64,000 nt of DNA from Anaerofilum hominis (GCF_014287275.1 NZ_JACONZ010000001.1:372001-436000), one strand, 5' to 3'; shown: positions 1 to 9,315, counted from the first letter of the stretch. The notes: generated by a model from the sequence alone, not told the origin. Numbers and translations: made by a program.

Positions 1-171
1 CTGTTTAAAATTTTTGATTTTTTGTTTTGTCTATAACTGTTACATTTTGTGGAGAGCCTTTGCCAAGCAGCGCTCTCCTTTTTGTTTCCTCCTTAACACA
101 AAAAAGAGCAGGGCCTGTACCCTGCTCTTTTTGCGCGCTGTTTTTGCCGTTTCTTTGCCGTTTTTTCAGGA
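1..171. other. Left-edge intergenic segment
   Basis: No coding region is supported here. The first ~100 bases are AT-rich and may be the end or the control region of a gene outside the window. The right part holds the terminator of the pepF-like gene (103-130). Confidence 0.4.
103..130 (-). terminator. Rho-independent terminator after pepF
   Basis: A perfect 11-bp stem (AAAGAGCAGGG with its complement) closes a 6-base loop. On the minus strand a T-run follows, as expected for the end of the oligoendopeptidase transcript; the plus side also has Ts, so it may work both ways. Confidence 0.75.
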
Positions 172-1944
172 TCAGATCAGTTTTTTCAGCTCGTCCAGTG
201 TGGCGCTGAACTCGGCCACTGTGTCCAGAATGGGCTGAGGGGAAGCCATATCCACGCCCGCCGTCCGCAAAAGCTCGATGGGATGGCTGCTGCTGCCGCC
301 CGAGAGGAATTTTTTGTAATCTTCCACCGCGCCCGGCGTGCCGGCAAGGATGCGGTTGGAGATGGCGATGGCCGCCGAGATGCCGGTGGCATACTGGTAC
401 ACATAGAAACCGCGGTAGTAATGGGGGATGCGCGCCCACTCGTAAGACAGGACGTCGTCCACCACCAGCTCCGGCCCGTAATAGTCCTCGTTCAGCTTTT
501 TGTGGATGCCGCAGAGGGTCGCGGGCAGCAGCGGCTCTCCCGCCTCTACCCGGGCGTGGGTCTCGCGCTCAAAATCCGCAAACATGGTCTGCCGGTAAAA
601 GGTGGAGCGCAGATCGTCCAGGTGTTTTGCCAGCAGCAGACGGCGCAGCTCCTGCGACTCGCAGTGGTCCAGCAGATAGTGGTACAGCAGCTGCTCGTTG
701 GCGGTGGAAGCCACTTCGGCGCAGAAAATAGAGTAGTCCGAGTAGACGAAAGGCTGGTTTTCACACGAATACATGGTGTGCATCGAATGGCCCAGCTCAT
801 GCACCAGCGTAAAAACATCCTCCAGCGTTCCATCATAATTGAGCAGCATATACGGGTGGAAACCGTAGGTGCCGGTGGAATAGGCCCCGGTCTGTTTGTT
901 CTGCTTGGGGTAAATGTCGATCCAGCGGTTTTCCAGCGCCCGGCGCATTTTATCCGCATAATCCGGGCCCAGGGGGGCGGTGGCGTCCATCACGAGACCC
1001 GCCGCCTCCTCAAAGGGATACGCGCGCGCCACCTCCTTTGCCAGGGGAACAAAAAAGTCATAGAAATGAAAATCCTCAATGCCCAGCACCCGCTTGCGCA
1101 GCGACACATACTCCTGCAGCGGCCCCGTGTGCGCCCGGGCGGTGGAGACCAGATTGTCATAGACCTCTTCGGGGATGAAATTGTCCGCCAGCGCGGCGGC
1201 GCGGGCGCTGGGATAACGGCGGCTTTTGGCCAGGTAGACGTCGGCTTTCACCTTGCCGTAATAGCTGGAGGACAGCGTGTTGATATGCCCGCCGTAAAGG
1301 CCCAGCAGCGCGTTGTAGTACCGGGCGCGAAACGGACGATCCGGGTTTTGCAGCGCGGCGCCGTAGCCCGCCTCGGTGACCTTGACCGGCGTGCCGTCCG
1401 GGCCCTCCACCTCCGGCGAGGGGGTATCGTTGATGACCAGGTCCTCGAACACCTGCCGGTAGGTGCCGCCCAGGTCGGCCATGCGGGTCAGCATGGCCTC
1501 GCCCGCGTCGTCCAGCACATGTTCCTTGCGGGCAAAAAAGTCTTTTGCCAGCTGGTCGTAAATCTTCAGCTCCGGGCATTCGGCACAGTAGCGCTCAAAG
1601 TCCGCATAGCTGTATCGCATCAACTCCGGCGCGAGAAAAGCCGTCTGCTCCCCCAGCGCCGTGAACAGGATCTCCAATTTGCCCACCATCTCTTTGCCCC
1701 GGGGCGAGGACATGTCGGTGTGAAAGCGGCACTCGGCGTATACCGCGCACTGCGCCCCCTTGCGGTTCAAGCTGTCGTAAAGGGCTGCGGTCTCCATCAG
1801 CGCCCCTGCGCTGTCCGCCGCGTGGCCTCTGCGCGCGGCAAGCTGCGCGCCCAGGGCGCGCACTTCCTCCATCTGGCGCTCCCACGCCGCGTCGTCGGGG
1901 AACATATCGGCCAGGTCCCAGGTGCTGTCACTGTTCAGCTTCAA
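172..1944 (-). CDS. pepF: Oligoendopeptidase F (M3 zinc metallopeptidase)
   Basis: Cytoplasmic zinc peptidase expected to cut short peptides. The 590-residue product has the usual PepF length. The zinc motif HELGH lies near residues 382-386, followed by MH and, about 25 residues later, a glutamate-bearing FCAE segment that supplies the third zinc ligand in the M3 family. The N-terminal part carries the family's helical oligopeptidase F domain. The chosen start is a TTG at 1944 because AAGGAG sits 9 bases upstream and the protein then begins KLNSDSTWDL, typical for the family; a reading from 2010 adds an Arg/Ala-rich leader that looks artificial. A possible -10 (TACAAT on the minus strand) lies near 2028-2033. 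It is a single-gene unit ending in a strong terminator. Confidence 0.93.
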   Translation of the reverse strand: MKLNSDSTWDLADMFPDDAAWERQMEEVRALGAQLAARRGHAADSAGALMETAALYDSLNRKGAQCAVYAECRFHTDMSSPRGKEMVGKLEILFTALGEQTAFLAPELMRYSYADFERYCAECPELKIYDQLAKDFFARKEHVLDDAGEAMLTRMADLGGTYRQVFEDLVINDTPSPEVEGPDGTPVKVTEAGYGAALQNPDRPFRARYYNALLGLYGGHINTLSSSYYGKVKADVYLAKSRRYPSARAAALADNFIPEEVYDNLVSTARAHTGPLQEYVSLRKRVLGIEDFHFYDFFVPLAKEVARAYPFEEAAGLVMDATAPLGPDYADKMRRALENRWIDIYPKQNKQTGAYSTGTYGFHPYMLLNYDGTLEDVFTLVHELGHSMHTMYSCENQPFVYSDYSIFCAEVASTANEQLLYHYLLDHCESQELRRLLLAKHLDDLRSTFYRQTMFADFERETHARVEAGEPLLPATLCGIHKKLNEDYYGPELVVDDVLSYEWARIPHYYRGFYVYQYATGISAAIAISNRILAGTPGAVEDYKKFLSGGSSSHPIELLRTAGVDMASPQPILDTVAEFSATLDELKKLI

Positions 1945-2313
1945 AGCTTTCTCTCCTTTTTTCGCGGCGGCCCGCGGCGCTTTTGCCCGCCGGCGGGACC
2001 GCCGTCTCAATCATCTTTTACACGGTTATTGTAGCACGGCGCCGCTGCGAAAAAAAGGACAATTTTTTTCTGTTCGCCGCGCCGGGCCCCAGCGCGCCCG
2101 CTGATTTTCCCTTTCGCTGGATTTTCATTTTGCCCTATGCTACAATCAGGCTATATCTTTCTTTTTTCGCCGCGGCGTCCGGCGGGCCGTCCCCTTTTGC
2201 GGCAAAACGCCGCCGGAGACCCCGCTCCTCCCGCCGGGCGAACCGGGCCGGGGGGAAGCCCTCCGCCTCCCCGCCGCGCGGCGGGAGAAACCCGAAAGCG
2301 AGGCTGTTTTGCC
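1945..2313. other. Divergent intergenic region pepF / VOC gene
   Basis: Holds the leaders of two divergent genes. Minus strand: TACAAT near 2028-2033. Plus strand: TACAAT near 2140-2145 with a poor -35 (TGGATT) 17 bases upstream. The rest is GC-rich with a self-complementary CCCGCCGCGCGGCGGG near 2270-2285. No gene is supported. Confidence 0.4.
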
Positions 2314-2700
2314 ATGAAGATCGAACACGTCGCCCTTTATACCTTTGAAATGGAAAAGCTGAAATATTTTTACACGGTCTATTTCAGCGCCGTGGAGGGC
2401 AAGCCCTATCACAACCCCGTCACCGGCCTTTCCACCTGTTTTCTCACCTTTCCCGACGGCGGCGGCCGGCTGGAACTGATGACCCGCCCGCAGCTGCAGC
2501 CGACGGAGCGGCCGGCCTTTTGCCCCGGATACGCCCACCTTGCCTTTTCCCTGGGCAGCCGTCCGGCGGTGGACGCCCTTACCGCCCGGCTTGCGGCGGA
2601 CGGATATGCGGTCAAAAGCGGGCCGCACCTCACCGGGGACGGCTATTATGAGAGCTGTGTGCTGGACCCGGACGGCAACGAGGTGGAATTGACCGCTTGA
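2314..2700 (+). CDS. VOC-superfamily (glyoxalase-like) protein
   Basis: A 128-residue protein with the paired beta-alpha-beta-beta-beta layout of vicinal oxygen chelate enzymes. The four usual metal-ligand positions are visible: His5 (IEHVAL), Glu54 (RLELM), His75 (YAHLAF) and Glu125 (GNEVELTA at the C-terminus). This pattern matches lactoylglutathione lyase-type proteins, but the substrate cannot be read from sequence; it could equally be a small dioxygenase or a metal-independent relative. ATG at 2314 is taken because the text upstream is low-complexity Pro/Arg/Gly; the ribosome site (GCGAGG) is weak. Its stop lies 38 bases before the translational GTPase, so the two may be co-transcribed. 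Confidence 0.82.
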   Translation: MKIEHVALYTFEMEKLKYFYTVYFSAVEGKPYHNPVTGLSTCFLTFPDGGGRLELMTRPQLQPTERPAFCPGYAHLAFSLGSRPAVDALTARLAADGYAVKSGPHLTGDGYYESCVLDPDGNEVELTA

Positions 2701-2738
2701 CCCCGCCGGCCGGTATCAAAAACAGGAAAGGGACGCAG

Positions 2739-4676
2739 ATGAGAAAGACCATCGGTATTTTCGCCCATGTCGACGCGGGCAAGACGACCCTGTCGCAGCA
2801 GATCCTGCTGCTGACCGGCGCGCTGCGGGACCAGGCCGCCCCGGGTGGACGGGAGCTGCTGCTGGACGACGCCCCGCTGGAGCGCCGGCGCGGCATCACT
2901 ATCTTTTCCAGCAACGCGCATTTTACCCACGGCGGGCAGGAGTACACGCTCATCGACACACCGGGCCATGTGGATTTCTGCGCCGAGGCGGAGCGCTGTG
3001 CGCCGGTGCTGGACTGCGCGGTGCTGGTCGTCAGCGCGGTGGAGGGCGTCCAGGGACACACGGAGGCGCTCTGGCGGCTGCTGGAACGCCACGGGCTGCC
3101 CGTGCTGCTTTTTTTGAACAAGGCGGACCGCAGGCAAAACGGGGCCGACCCGGAGCGCGTGCTGGGGGAGCTGCAGCGGCGTTTTTCCCCCAGCTGCCTG
3201 CCCTTTTGGGCCGCAAAGCTGCCGGACGCCGTCCCGCAGCCGCTGATGGAAGCCCTGGCGGAGCGGGATGACGCGCTGCTGGAGGCTTATCTCGAGGGCG
3301 CGGCGGGGGCGGAGGCGTTCCTTGACGCAGCGCGTCGTCTGACCGCGGCGCGGCGGCTTTTTCCCGTTTTCTGCGGCAGCGCCCTCACCGGCGACGGGGT
3401 CGGCGCGCTGCTGGACGGGTTGGATCTTCTGCTCCGCACCCGCTACGAAGCGCTGGAATCCGCCCCTTTTTCAGCCCGCGTTTACCAGATCCGTCACGAT
3501 CAAAAGGGAAACCGGCTGGCCTTTTTGAAGGTCCTGTCCGGCCGTCTGCCAGTGCGGGCGGCCGTAGGGGAAGAAAAGGTCAGTGAACTGCGCGTTTATA
3601 CCGGCCCCCGCTTTGCCCCCGCGCCCGAGATCCTGGCCGGACAGGTGGCCGCCGCGCTGGGGCTGTCCTGCCCGGCAGGCGCGCTGCTGGGCCCGGGCGG
3701 CGCGGCAAAAGCGCCGGTATTTGCCCCGGTGCTGGCCGCGCGGGTGGAAACCGGGGCGGCGGACGAGCCGGCGGCACGGCGGGCCTTTGCGCTGCTGGCC
3801 GACGAGGACCCGGCCCTGGGCGTCCGCTGGGACCCTGCGCTGCGGTCGCTGGAGGTGCGGGTGATGGGCCGCGTGCAGCTGGAGGTGCTGCAGGCCCTGG
3901 CGCTGGAGCGCTTTGGGCTGCAGGTGCGCTTTGGGCCGCCCGCGGTGCGGTATCTTGAGACCATCGCCGCACCGGCAGTGGGCGTGGGCCACTTCGAGCC
4001 TCTGCGCCACTATGCCGAGGTCTGGCTGCGCCTTTCGCCGGGCCCCCGGGGCAGCGGCATCACGTTTGAGAGCGCCTGTTCCACCGACCTGCTGGATGCG
4101 AGCTTTCAAAACCTCATCCGCACCCATATTTTTGAAAAGGAGCATCGGGGCGTGCTCACGGGCGCCCCGGTCACGGACCTGCGGGTGACGCTGCTCACCG
4201 GCCGCAGCCACCTCAAACACACCGAGGGGGGCGATTTCCGCGAGGCGGTGTATCGCGCTGTCCGCCAGGGCCTGGCCTCGGCAAAAAGCGTTCTGTTGGA
4301 GCCGTTTTACGATCTCATGGTCACTGTGCCTGCAGACGCGGTGGGCCGTGTCTTGTCCGATATCCAGCGGCGGCACGGCAGCTTTTCGCCGCCGGAAACA
4401 GCGGGTGCGTCCGCTGTGATCCGCGGCCGGGGGCCTGCGGTCTGCTTTTTGGATTATGCCGCCGAACTGCCCGCTTTCACCGGCGGGCGCGGCAGCTTTA
4501 CCGCCGCTTTCGGCGGCTATGAGCCCTGTCACAACGCGGACGAGGTGATCGCCGCCGCGGGCTACGACTTTGAACGCGACGCCGAGGACCCGGCCGGCTC
4601 TGTCTTTTGCTCCCACGGGGCCGGATACCCGGTGCGCTGGGACGAGGTCCCTGCCCACGCGCACTGCGCGCCGTGA
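2739..4676 (+). CDS. TetM-like translational GTPase
   Basis: A 645-residue protein of the EF-G/Tet(M) group, close to the length of Tet(M) and shorter than EF-G. GTPase motifs: HVDAGKTT (10-17), RGIT (51-54), DTPGH (73-77) and NKAD (127-130). Downstream are the domain II barrel and the EF-G-like domains III-V, ending with an FTGGRG...GYEPCH segment where Tet proteins have their C-terminal Gly/Tyr-rich motif. Such proteins remove tetracycline from the ribosome, but chromosomal relatives in Clostridia may be housekeeping factors without resistance activity, so resistance is not claimed. ATG 2739 has AGGAAAGGG just upstream; an earlier in-frame start would overlap the VOC gene. There is no mobile-element context and base use matches the neighbours. 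Confidence 0.85.
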   Translation: MRKTIGIFAHVDAGKTTLSQQILLLTGALRDQAAPGGRELLLDDAPLERRRGITIFSSNAHFTHGGQEYTLIDTPGHVDFCAEAERCAPVLDCAVLVVSAVEGVQGHTEALWRLLERHGLPVLLFLNKADRRQNGADPERVLGELQRRFSPSCLPFWAAKLPDAVPQPLMEALAERDDALLEAYLEGAAGAEAFLDAARRLTAARRLFPVFCGSALTGDGVGALLDGLDLLLRTRYEALESAPFSARVYQIRHDQKGNRLAFLKVLSGRLPVRAAVGEEKVSELRVYTGPRFAPAPEILAGQVAAALGLSCPAGALLGPGGAAKAPVFAPVLAARVETGAADEPAARRAFALLADEDPALGVRWDPALRSLEVRVMGRVQLEVLQALALERFGLQVRFGPPAVRYLETIAAPAVGVGHFEPLRHYAEVWLRLSPGPRGSGITFESACSTDLLDASFQNLIRTHIFEKEHRGVLTGAPVTDLRVTLLTGRSHLKHTEGGDFREAVYRAVRQGLASAKSVLLEPFYDLMVTVPADAVGRVLSDIQRRHGSFSPPETAGASAVIRGRGPAVCFLDYAAELPAFTGGRGSFTAAFGGYEPCHNADEVIAAAGYDFERDAEDPAGSVFCSHGAGYPVRWDEVPAHAHCAP

Positions 4677-4739
4677 ACCCGCGCCGCCCCGGGCGGCCGC
4701 GGCGCGGGGCGGGACAAAACAAGGAGGTGGGACGCCGGC

Positions 4740-6077
4740 ATGAGCAATATCGGGTATGTCAACGTTTCTCTGGAAGCGAGCGGCTGCATCCTGTCCTTTG
4801 TCGTGGCGGTCTGCCTGCTTGCGGGCGGGCGCACCCGCGCCGCATTGGACCGTCTTTTTTTAAGGCTGCTGATCTGCAACGCCGCCATTCTGTTCTTTGA
4901 CGCGGCCGCCTGGCTTTTTAAAGGGCGGCCAGGCAGGGTGAACTGGTGGGGGGTACGGGTCTCCAATTTTCTGGTGTTTGCGCTGGGATATGTGCTGCTG
5001 GCCGCCTTTACGCACTACCTCACCGCCTATCTGGGCCTGCGCGTCCGCGTCTCCCCTCTGCCGCTGCGGGTGATGCGGGCCATGTGCGTGTTCTCGGTCC
5101 TGCTGGTGATTTTCTCCCAGTTCAACCATATGTTTTATAGCATCGACGCGCAGAACGTCTATCACCGCGGGGCGTGGTTCTGGCTTTCGCAGGCGGGCGG
5201 CATTGTGGGGATGGGCGTAAACGCCGGCCTGCTGATCTGCTATCACAAAGCGGTGGAGCCGCAGGACCTCGCGCCGCTGTGGTCCTATATCGCGCTGCCG
5301 GTCCTCGCCATGTGCGTCCAGATCTTCGTCTACGGCGTGGCTCTTTTGAACCTGGCGGTCACCATTTCCATCCTGGCGATCTTTCTGTTTCTTCAGGTGG
5401 AACAGGCCCATCGCGTGAAAGAGCGGGAGCTGGAACTGACCGAACTGCGCATCTCAGTCATGCTCAGCCAGATACAGCCCCACTTCCTTTACAATGCGCT
5501 GACCACGATCAAGGGGCTGTGCGCGTCCGATCCGGCCCGGGCAGAAAAAGCGGTGGACAGCTTTTCCGCTTTCCTGCGCGGCAATATGGATTCGCTGACG
5601 GCCCGCGGGCTGATCCCGTTTTCACAGGAACTTGCACATTGCAAAAGCTATCTGGAGCTGGAACAGCTGCGCTTCGGCGGGCGGGTGAAGGTGATCTGCC
5701 AGCTGGGCGCGGCGGATTTTTGCATCCCCACCCTCACCCTGCAGCCCCTTGTGGAAAACGCGGTGCGCCACGGCGTGACGCGGCGCAGGGAGGGCGGCAC
5801 CATCTGGCTGCGCACCGAGGAGACGGACAGCGGCTGGAGAATCACGGTGGCGGACGATGGCGTGGGGTTCGACCCGCAGCAAAAATGCGCCGACGGCCGC
5901 CCTCACACGGGGATCGAAAACGTGCGGGCGCGGCTGGCCGCACAGTGCAAAGGCTGCCTGACCGTAAAAAGCGCGCCCGGTGAGGGGACGGCCGTGGAGA
6001 TCGATCTTCCAAGAGGAGGGCAAATGGAACATGAGCATGACGATATTGGCTGTGGACGACGAACCGATCGCCCTTGA
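4740..6077 (+). CDS. LytS/YehU-type sensor histidine kinase
   Basis: Membrane sensor kinase of the His_kinase (PF06580) family. The N-terminal ~215 residues are mostly hydrophobic and form about six membrane segments with no large external domain, then a short coiled linker. The phospho-acceptor is His248 in QIQPHFLYNAL. The ATPase part has an N-box (PLVENAVRHG near 338) and a DDGVGFDP G-box near 368. The start is firm: AAGGAGGT lies 12 bases upstream of the ATG. The 3' end overlaps the response-regulator gene by 47 bases, so the pair is translationally coupled. The ligand is unknown; in this family membrane potential, peptides or nutrients are sensed. Confidence 0.92.
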   Translation: MSNIGYVNVSLEASGCILSFVVAVCLLAGGRTRAALDRLFLRLLICNAAILFFDAAAWLFKGRPGRVNWWGVRVSNFLVFALGYVLLAAFTHYLTAYLGLRVRVSPLPLRVMRAMCVFSVLLVIFSQFNHMFYSIDAQNVYHRGAWFWLSQAGGIVGMGVNAGLLICYHKAVEPQDLAPLWSYIALPVLAMCVQIFVYGVALLNLAVTISILAIFLFLQVEQAHRVKERELELTELRISVMLSQIQPHFLYNALTTIKGLCASDPARAEKAVDSFSAFLRGNMDSLTARGLIPFSQELAHCKSYLELEQLRFGGRVKVICQLGAADFCIPTLTLQPLVENAVRHGVTRRREGGTIWLRTEETDSGWRITVADDGVGFDPQQKCADGRPHTGIENVRARLAAQCKGCLTVKSAPGEGTAVEIDLPRGGQMEHEHDDIGCGRRTDRP

Positions 6078-6831
6078 CGTCCTGTGCCGCGCTGTGCGCC
6101 AGGCCGTGCCGGGCTGCGCCCTGTCCGCTTTCACCGACCCCCGGGCCGCTTTGGAACAGGTAAAATGCGGCGCGCTTTCCCCCGACGCAGCCTTTTTGGA
6201 CGTGGCGATGTTCGACCTGACCGGGCTGGAGCTCGCCAAGCTTTTGAAAGACGTCTGCGCCGGCGTGAACATCATCTTCGTGACCGGGCACGCAGAATAC
6301 ATGGAAGAAGCATTCCATCTGCACGCCTCGGGCTATGTCCTCAAGCCGGCGCAGCCGGAAGCTGTCCGCCGGGAGCTGGACGATCTGCGGCACCCGGTAA
6401 AGCGCGGGGAGGACAGCCGCCTGCGCGTGCAGTGCTTTGGCAGCTTCGCGGTATTTTGCGGGGACCGGCCGCTGGAATTTTCACGCAGCAAGACCAAAGA
6501 GCTGTTCGCCTATCTTGTGAGCCGGCGCGGGGCTGTCTGCACCGTACAGGAGCTCGCCGCCGTGCTGTGGGAGGACCGGCCCTGCTCCCCCGCGCTTCAA
6601 AGCCATCTGCGGCAGCTGGTCAAAGACCTGTCCGATACGCTGGCGGCCGTGGGGGCGTCCGGTGTGCTTTTTAAAGAGCGCGGCCGCCTTGCCGTGCTGC
6701 CGGACGCGTTCTCCTGCGATTATTACGATTTTATCCGGGGCGACGTGCAGATGGTAAACGCCTATATGGGCGAATATATGGCCCAGTACAGCTGGGCTGA
6801 ATTTGTCGTCGCCTATCTGGACCGGCACTGA
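6031..6831 (+). CDS. Response regulator, receiver + winged-helix (SARP/OmpR-like)
   Basis: A 266-residue regulator. Receiver domain residues 1-118: acidic pair Asp9/Asp10, phospho-acceptor Asp57 (FLDVAMF), Thr85 and Lys105. From about 125 to 215 is a winged-helix of the SARP/Trans_reg_C type beginning LRVQCFGSFAVF, followed by a short C-terminal tail without the longer bacterial transcriptional activation domain of true SARPs. LytS-type kinases usually pair with LytTR regulators, so this output domain is a less common partner. ATG at 6031 has AGAGGAGGG 10 bases upstream, inside the kinase gene. A long perfect hairpin terminator follows. Confidence 0.88.
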   Translation: MSMTILAVDDEPIALDVLCRAVRQAVPGCALSAFTDPRAALEQVKCGALSPDAAFLDVAMFDLTGLELAKLLKDVCAGVNIIFVTGHAEYMEEAFHLHASGYVLKPAQPEAVRRELDDLRHPVKRGEDSRLRVQCFGSFAVFCGDRPLEFSRSKTKELFAYLVSRRGAVCTVQELAAVLWEDRPCSPALQSHLRQLVKDLSDTLAAVGASGVLFKERGRLAVLPDAFSCDYYDFIRGDVQMVNAYMGEYMAQYSWAEFVVAYLDRH

Positions 6832-7198
6832 CCCCCGTTCCTCCTCTCCAAAAGCCCCGCCTGAAAACTTTTTTCAGGCGGGGCTTTTGGGACCGCTGCC
6901 GATAAGACTGCCCCCCCGAAGCCGTCTGCGCCTGATCGGCACAGCTTTTACAAAGCTTCCCGCCCGCATGCCGGGCACCGCCTGTGGGTTGGATTCCTCC
7001 TGCCGGCAAAGCCGCCCCTTTTTTCTGCGGGCCCGTTATACCGCCGCCCCGTTTGTCACGCTTTTGTCACGGTCCACGGCTCATAATGACAGCGTATCCC
7101 GCCGCCGGCCGGACCGCCTTTGCGGGGCCGCTGCGGGTGGGCTGTCCCTCCGCTCCGGCAGGGCGGGCGGGACCCTATTGAGTGAGAGGGGGCTCTCT
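6832..7198. other. Intergenic region before the cyclase
   Basis: After the terminator, this holds GC-rich sequence with no reading frame of merit. At 7053-7070 there are two spaced copies of TTTGTCACG and a CATAAT at 7082-7087; no -35/-10 pair with normal spacing could be set. Promoter position is therefore unknown. Confidence 0.35.
6848..6890 (+). terminator. Terminator of the kinase/regulator operon
   Basis: Perfect 19-bp stem (CCAAAAGCCCCGCCTGAAA and complement) with a 5-base loop, starting 17 bases after the regulator stop. The T-tract is inside the 3' arm (CTTTTGG). Confidence 0.75.
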
Positions 7199-8878
7199 AT
7201 GAGATCCATTCAGACAAAATTCATCGCCCTGATCCTGAGCTGCGTTCTGCTCTCCTCGCTGGTGATCGGCGGCGCGGGCGTGCGCATCGCCCACACGGTG
7301 GTGGACCGGGATTCCGCCCAGATCATGAACCTGCTGTGCAGCGAAAAAGCCGGCGAACTGGACGGACTATTCTCCCGTATCGAACAGTCGGTAAAAACGC
7401 TGGCGCTCTATGCGTCCGAGCAGCTGGACAGCCTGGACCGGCTGAAAAACGACGCGGATTACAGGGAGGCCTATACCGCGCGGCTGACGGACGTGGCCGT
7501 CAACGCGGCCGACAACACCGAGGGGGCGCTGGCGGTCTACGTGCGCTTCAACCCCACCTTCGCCCCGCCCACCTCCGGCCTTTTCTGGAGCAGGACCACG
7601 CGGAACGGCAGCTTCCAAAAGCTGGTCCCCACCGATTTTTCCACCTACAGCCCCAGCGACGACGAGCATGTGGGCTGGTACTATATCCCGGTGAACAACG
7701 GCTGCGCCACCTGGATGGAGCCTTATTACAACCAGAACATCGACGTTCAGATGGTCTCCTACGTCATCCCCCTCTACCGGGACAACGAGACGGTGGGCGT
7801 GGTTGGGATGGATATCGACTTTGGCGTGATCGAAGAGGTTGTGAACAATATCCGGGTCTATGACAGCGGCTATGCCTTTCTGGTGGACGCGCGGGGCCTG
7901 GTGATGTGCCACCGGGAGATCCCGATGGGCACCCCCATGGGCAGCGCGGATGAAAGCCTGATCCCCGTGGTGGCCGAGCTGGAGAACGGCACAACGGGCA
8001 GCGGCCTTTTCACCTATGGCTGGAAAGGGACCGAAAAGGAGCTGTCGTTCCGCACCCTGCGCAACACGATGCGCTTGGCCGTCACCGCGCCCCTGGCCGA
8101 GATCGACGCCTCAAGAAACGGGCTGGTCCGGCATATCCTCACGGCGCTGCTGCTGATCTCCGTTTTGTTCGTCGCGCTGACCGTGCTTTTCACCCGCCGC
8201 CTGGTGCGGCCCCTGAAAGAGCTCAATGTGGCGGCGCAGAAGATCGCCCAGGGAGATTACAGCGTCACCATCCGCAACCAGACCCGGGACGAGGTGGGCA
8301 CTCTGGCCGAAAGTTTTCAAAAAACGGTGGACAGCCTGCAAAAATATATCTCCTACATCAACGGCCTGGCCTACCGGGACCCCCTCACAGGGGTGAAAAA
8401 CAAGACCGCTTATCTGGAAGCAGAGCGCCAGATGGAAGAGCGGATGCGGACCGGGCAGCCGGAATTTGCGGTGGTGGTCATGGACATCAACGGGCTGAAA
8501 ACAGTCAACGACACCTGCGGCCATGATTTCGGCGACATTCTGATCATCGACGCCTGCAAGCTGATCTGCCGCACGTTCAAGCGCAGCCCGGTCTACCGCA
8601 TCGGCGGCGATGAGTTTGTGGTGATCCTGGAAAACGGAGACCTGGAGCACTACGCAGAACTGCTGGAGGAATTTGAGCGCGGGATGGCCGGCTGCTACAG
8701 CGCCCGCCCGGGGGAAGCGCTCTCGATCGCCCGCGGCATCGCCGTCTATGACAGCCAGACGGACTTGGTATTCGCCAACGTATTCAAGCGGGCCGACGAC
8801 GCCATGTATCAGAACAAGGCCGCCATGAAAGCGCGGCCGGCGCAGAGCGCCGCACCCGGCGAACCTGCGGCCCGCTGA
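7199..8878 (+). CDS. Membrane diguanylate cyclase, Cache-HAMP-GGDEF
   Basis: A 559-residue sensor enzyme that should make cyclic-di-GMP from two GTP. Order: membrane segment (about 8-30), external Cache-type sensing domain (about 35-310), second membrane segment (about 312-335), HAMP linker (RRLVRPLKEL onward) and a GGDEF domain with intact GGDEF near 468-472. The RxxD inhibitory site normally five residues before GGDEF is not present, so product inhibition may be absent. ATG at 7199 is preceded by GAGAGGGGG. It converges on the minus-strand phosphodiesterase at 9.3 kb, suggesting that this area balances synthesis and breakdown of cyclic-di-GMP. Confidence 0.92.
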   Translation: MRSIQTKFIALILSCVLLSSLVIGGAGVRIAHTVVDRDSAQIMNLLCSEKAGELDGLFSRIEQSVKTLALYASEQLDSLDRLKNDADYREAYTARLTDVAVNAADNTEGALAVYVRFNPTFAPPTSGLFWSRTTRNGSFQKLVPTDFSTYSPSDDEHVGWYYIPVNNGCATWMEPYYNQNIDVQMVSYVIPLYRDNETVGVVGMDIDFGVIEEVVNNIRVYDSGYAFLVDARGLVMCHREIPMGTPMGSADESLIPVVAELENGTTGSGLFTYGWKGTEKELSFRTLRNTMRLAVTAPLAEIDASRNGLVRHILTALLLISVLFVALTVLFTRRLVRPLKELNVAAQKIAQGDYSVTIRNQTRDEVGTLAESFQKTVDSLQKYISYINGLAYRDPLTGVKNKTAYLEAERQMEERMRTGQPEFAVVVMDINGLKTVNDTCGHDFGDILIIDACKLICRTFKRSPVYRIGGDEFVVILENGDLEHYAELLEEFERGMAGCYSARPGEALSIARGIAVYDSQTDLVFANVFKRADDAMYQNKAAMKARPAQSAAPGEPAAR

Positions 8879-9315
8879 ACGGCGGGCGCCGCAAAGACAT
8901 GAGAGGAAAAGCCGGCGGGCCCTGAACTCCAAAAAAGTTCAGGGTCCGCCGGCTTTTTTGAGGGTGCTGCCGCACCGCGTCTCTTTTCCGCCCCGCCGCA
9001 AACCGCCGCGCCGCCACCGCTTTTACGGCAGCGCACAGCAGAGGTGCAGCAGCTTCTCCCCCGCGGCCGCACAGGACGCCGCCGGCATCCCGCACGCGGC
9101 CGGAAGAGCCGTTTTTTAAAGCGCTCCGCCACGTTTTGCGGACCGCGCGCATTTCAACTGGGGTACAGATCACACCCCAGTTCCCCGGGGCCCGTGCGGT
9201 CCCGCGGACCGGGCGCTTTGTTTGCGCGCACACACCGCGCACTGCGCGCGGCCGCCCCGTCGTGTGCCCAGGACGCCCCCTCACGGCGGGATCCCCCGCT
9301 CCCCCCTGCGCCCTT
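8879..9315. other. Convergent intergenic region
   Basis: Lies between two convergent genes. Besides the terminator above it holds a perfect 9-bp hairpin (AACTGGGGT / ACCCCAGTT, 9156-9182, 9-base loop), which may end the phosphodiesterase transcript on the minus strand. No gene supported. Confidence 0.4.
8907..8958 (+). terminator. Terminator of the diguanylate cyclase gene
   Basis: Long stem-loop (AAAAGCCGGCGG... pairing with ...CCGCCGGCTTTT, with an inner CCTGAACT/AGTTCAGG stem) ending in a T6 run, 29 bases after the stop. Confidence 0.8.

Noticed and set aside
283..2034. 583-codon open frame opposite the oligoendopeptidase gene
   Set aside because: It mirrors the pepF codons in an antisense frame, has no domain and no ribosome site; long antisense frames are expected at this GC content.
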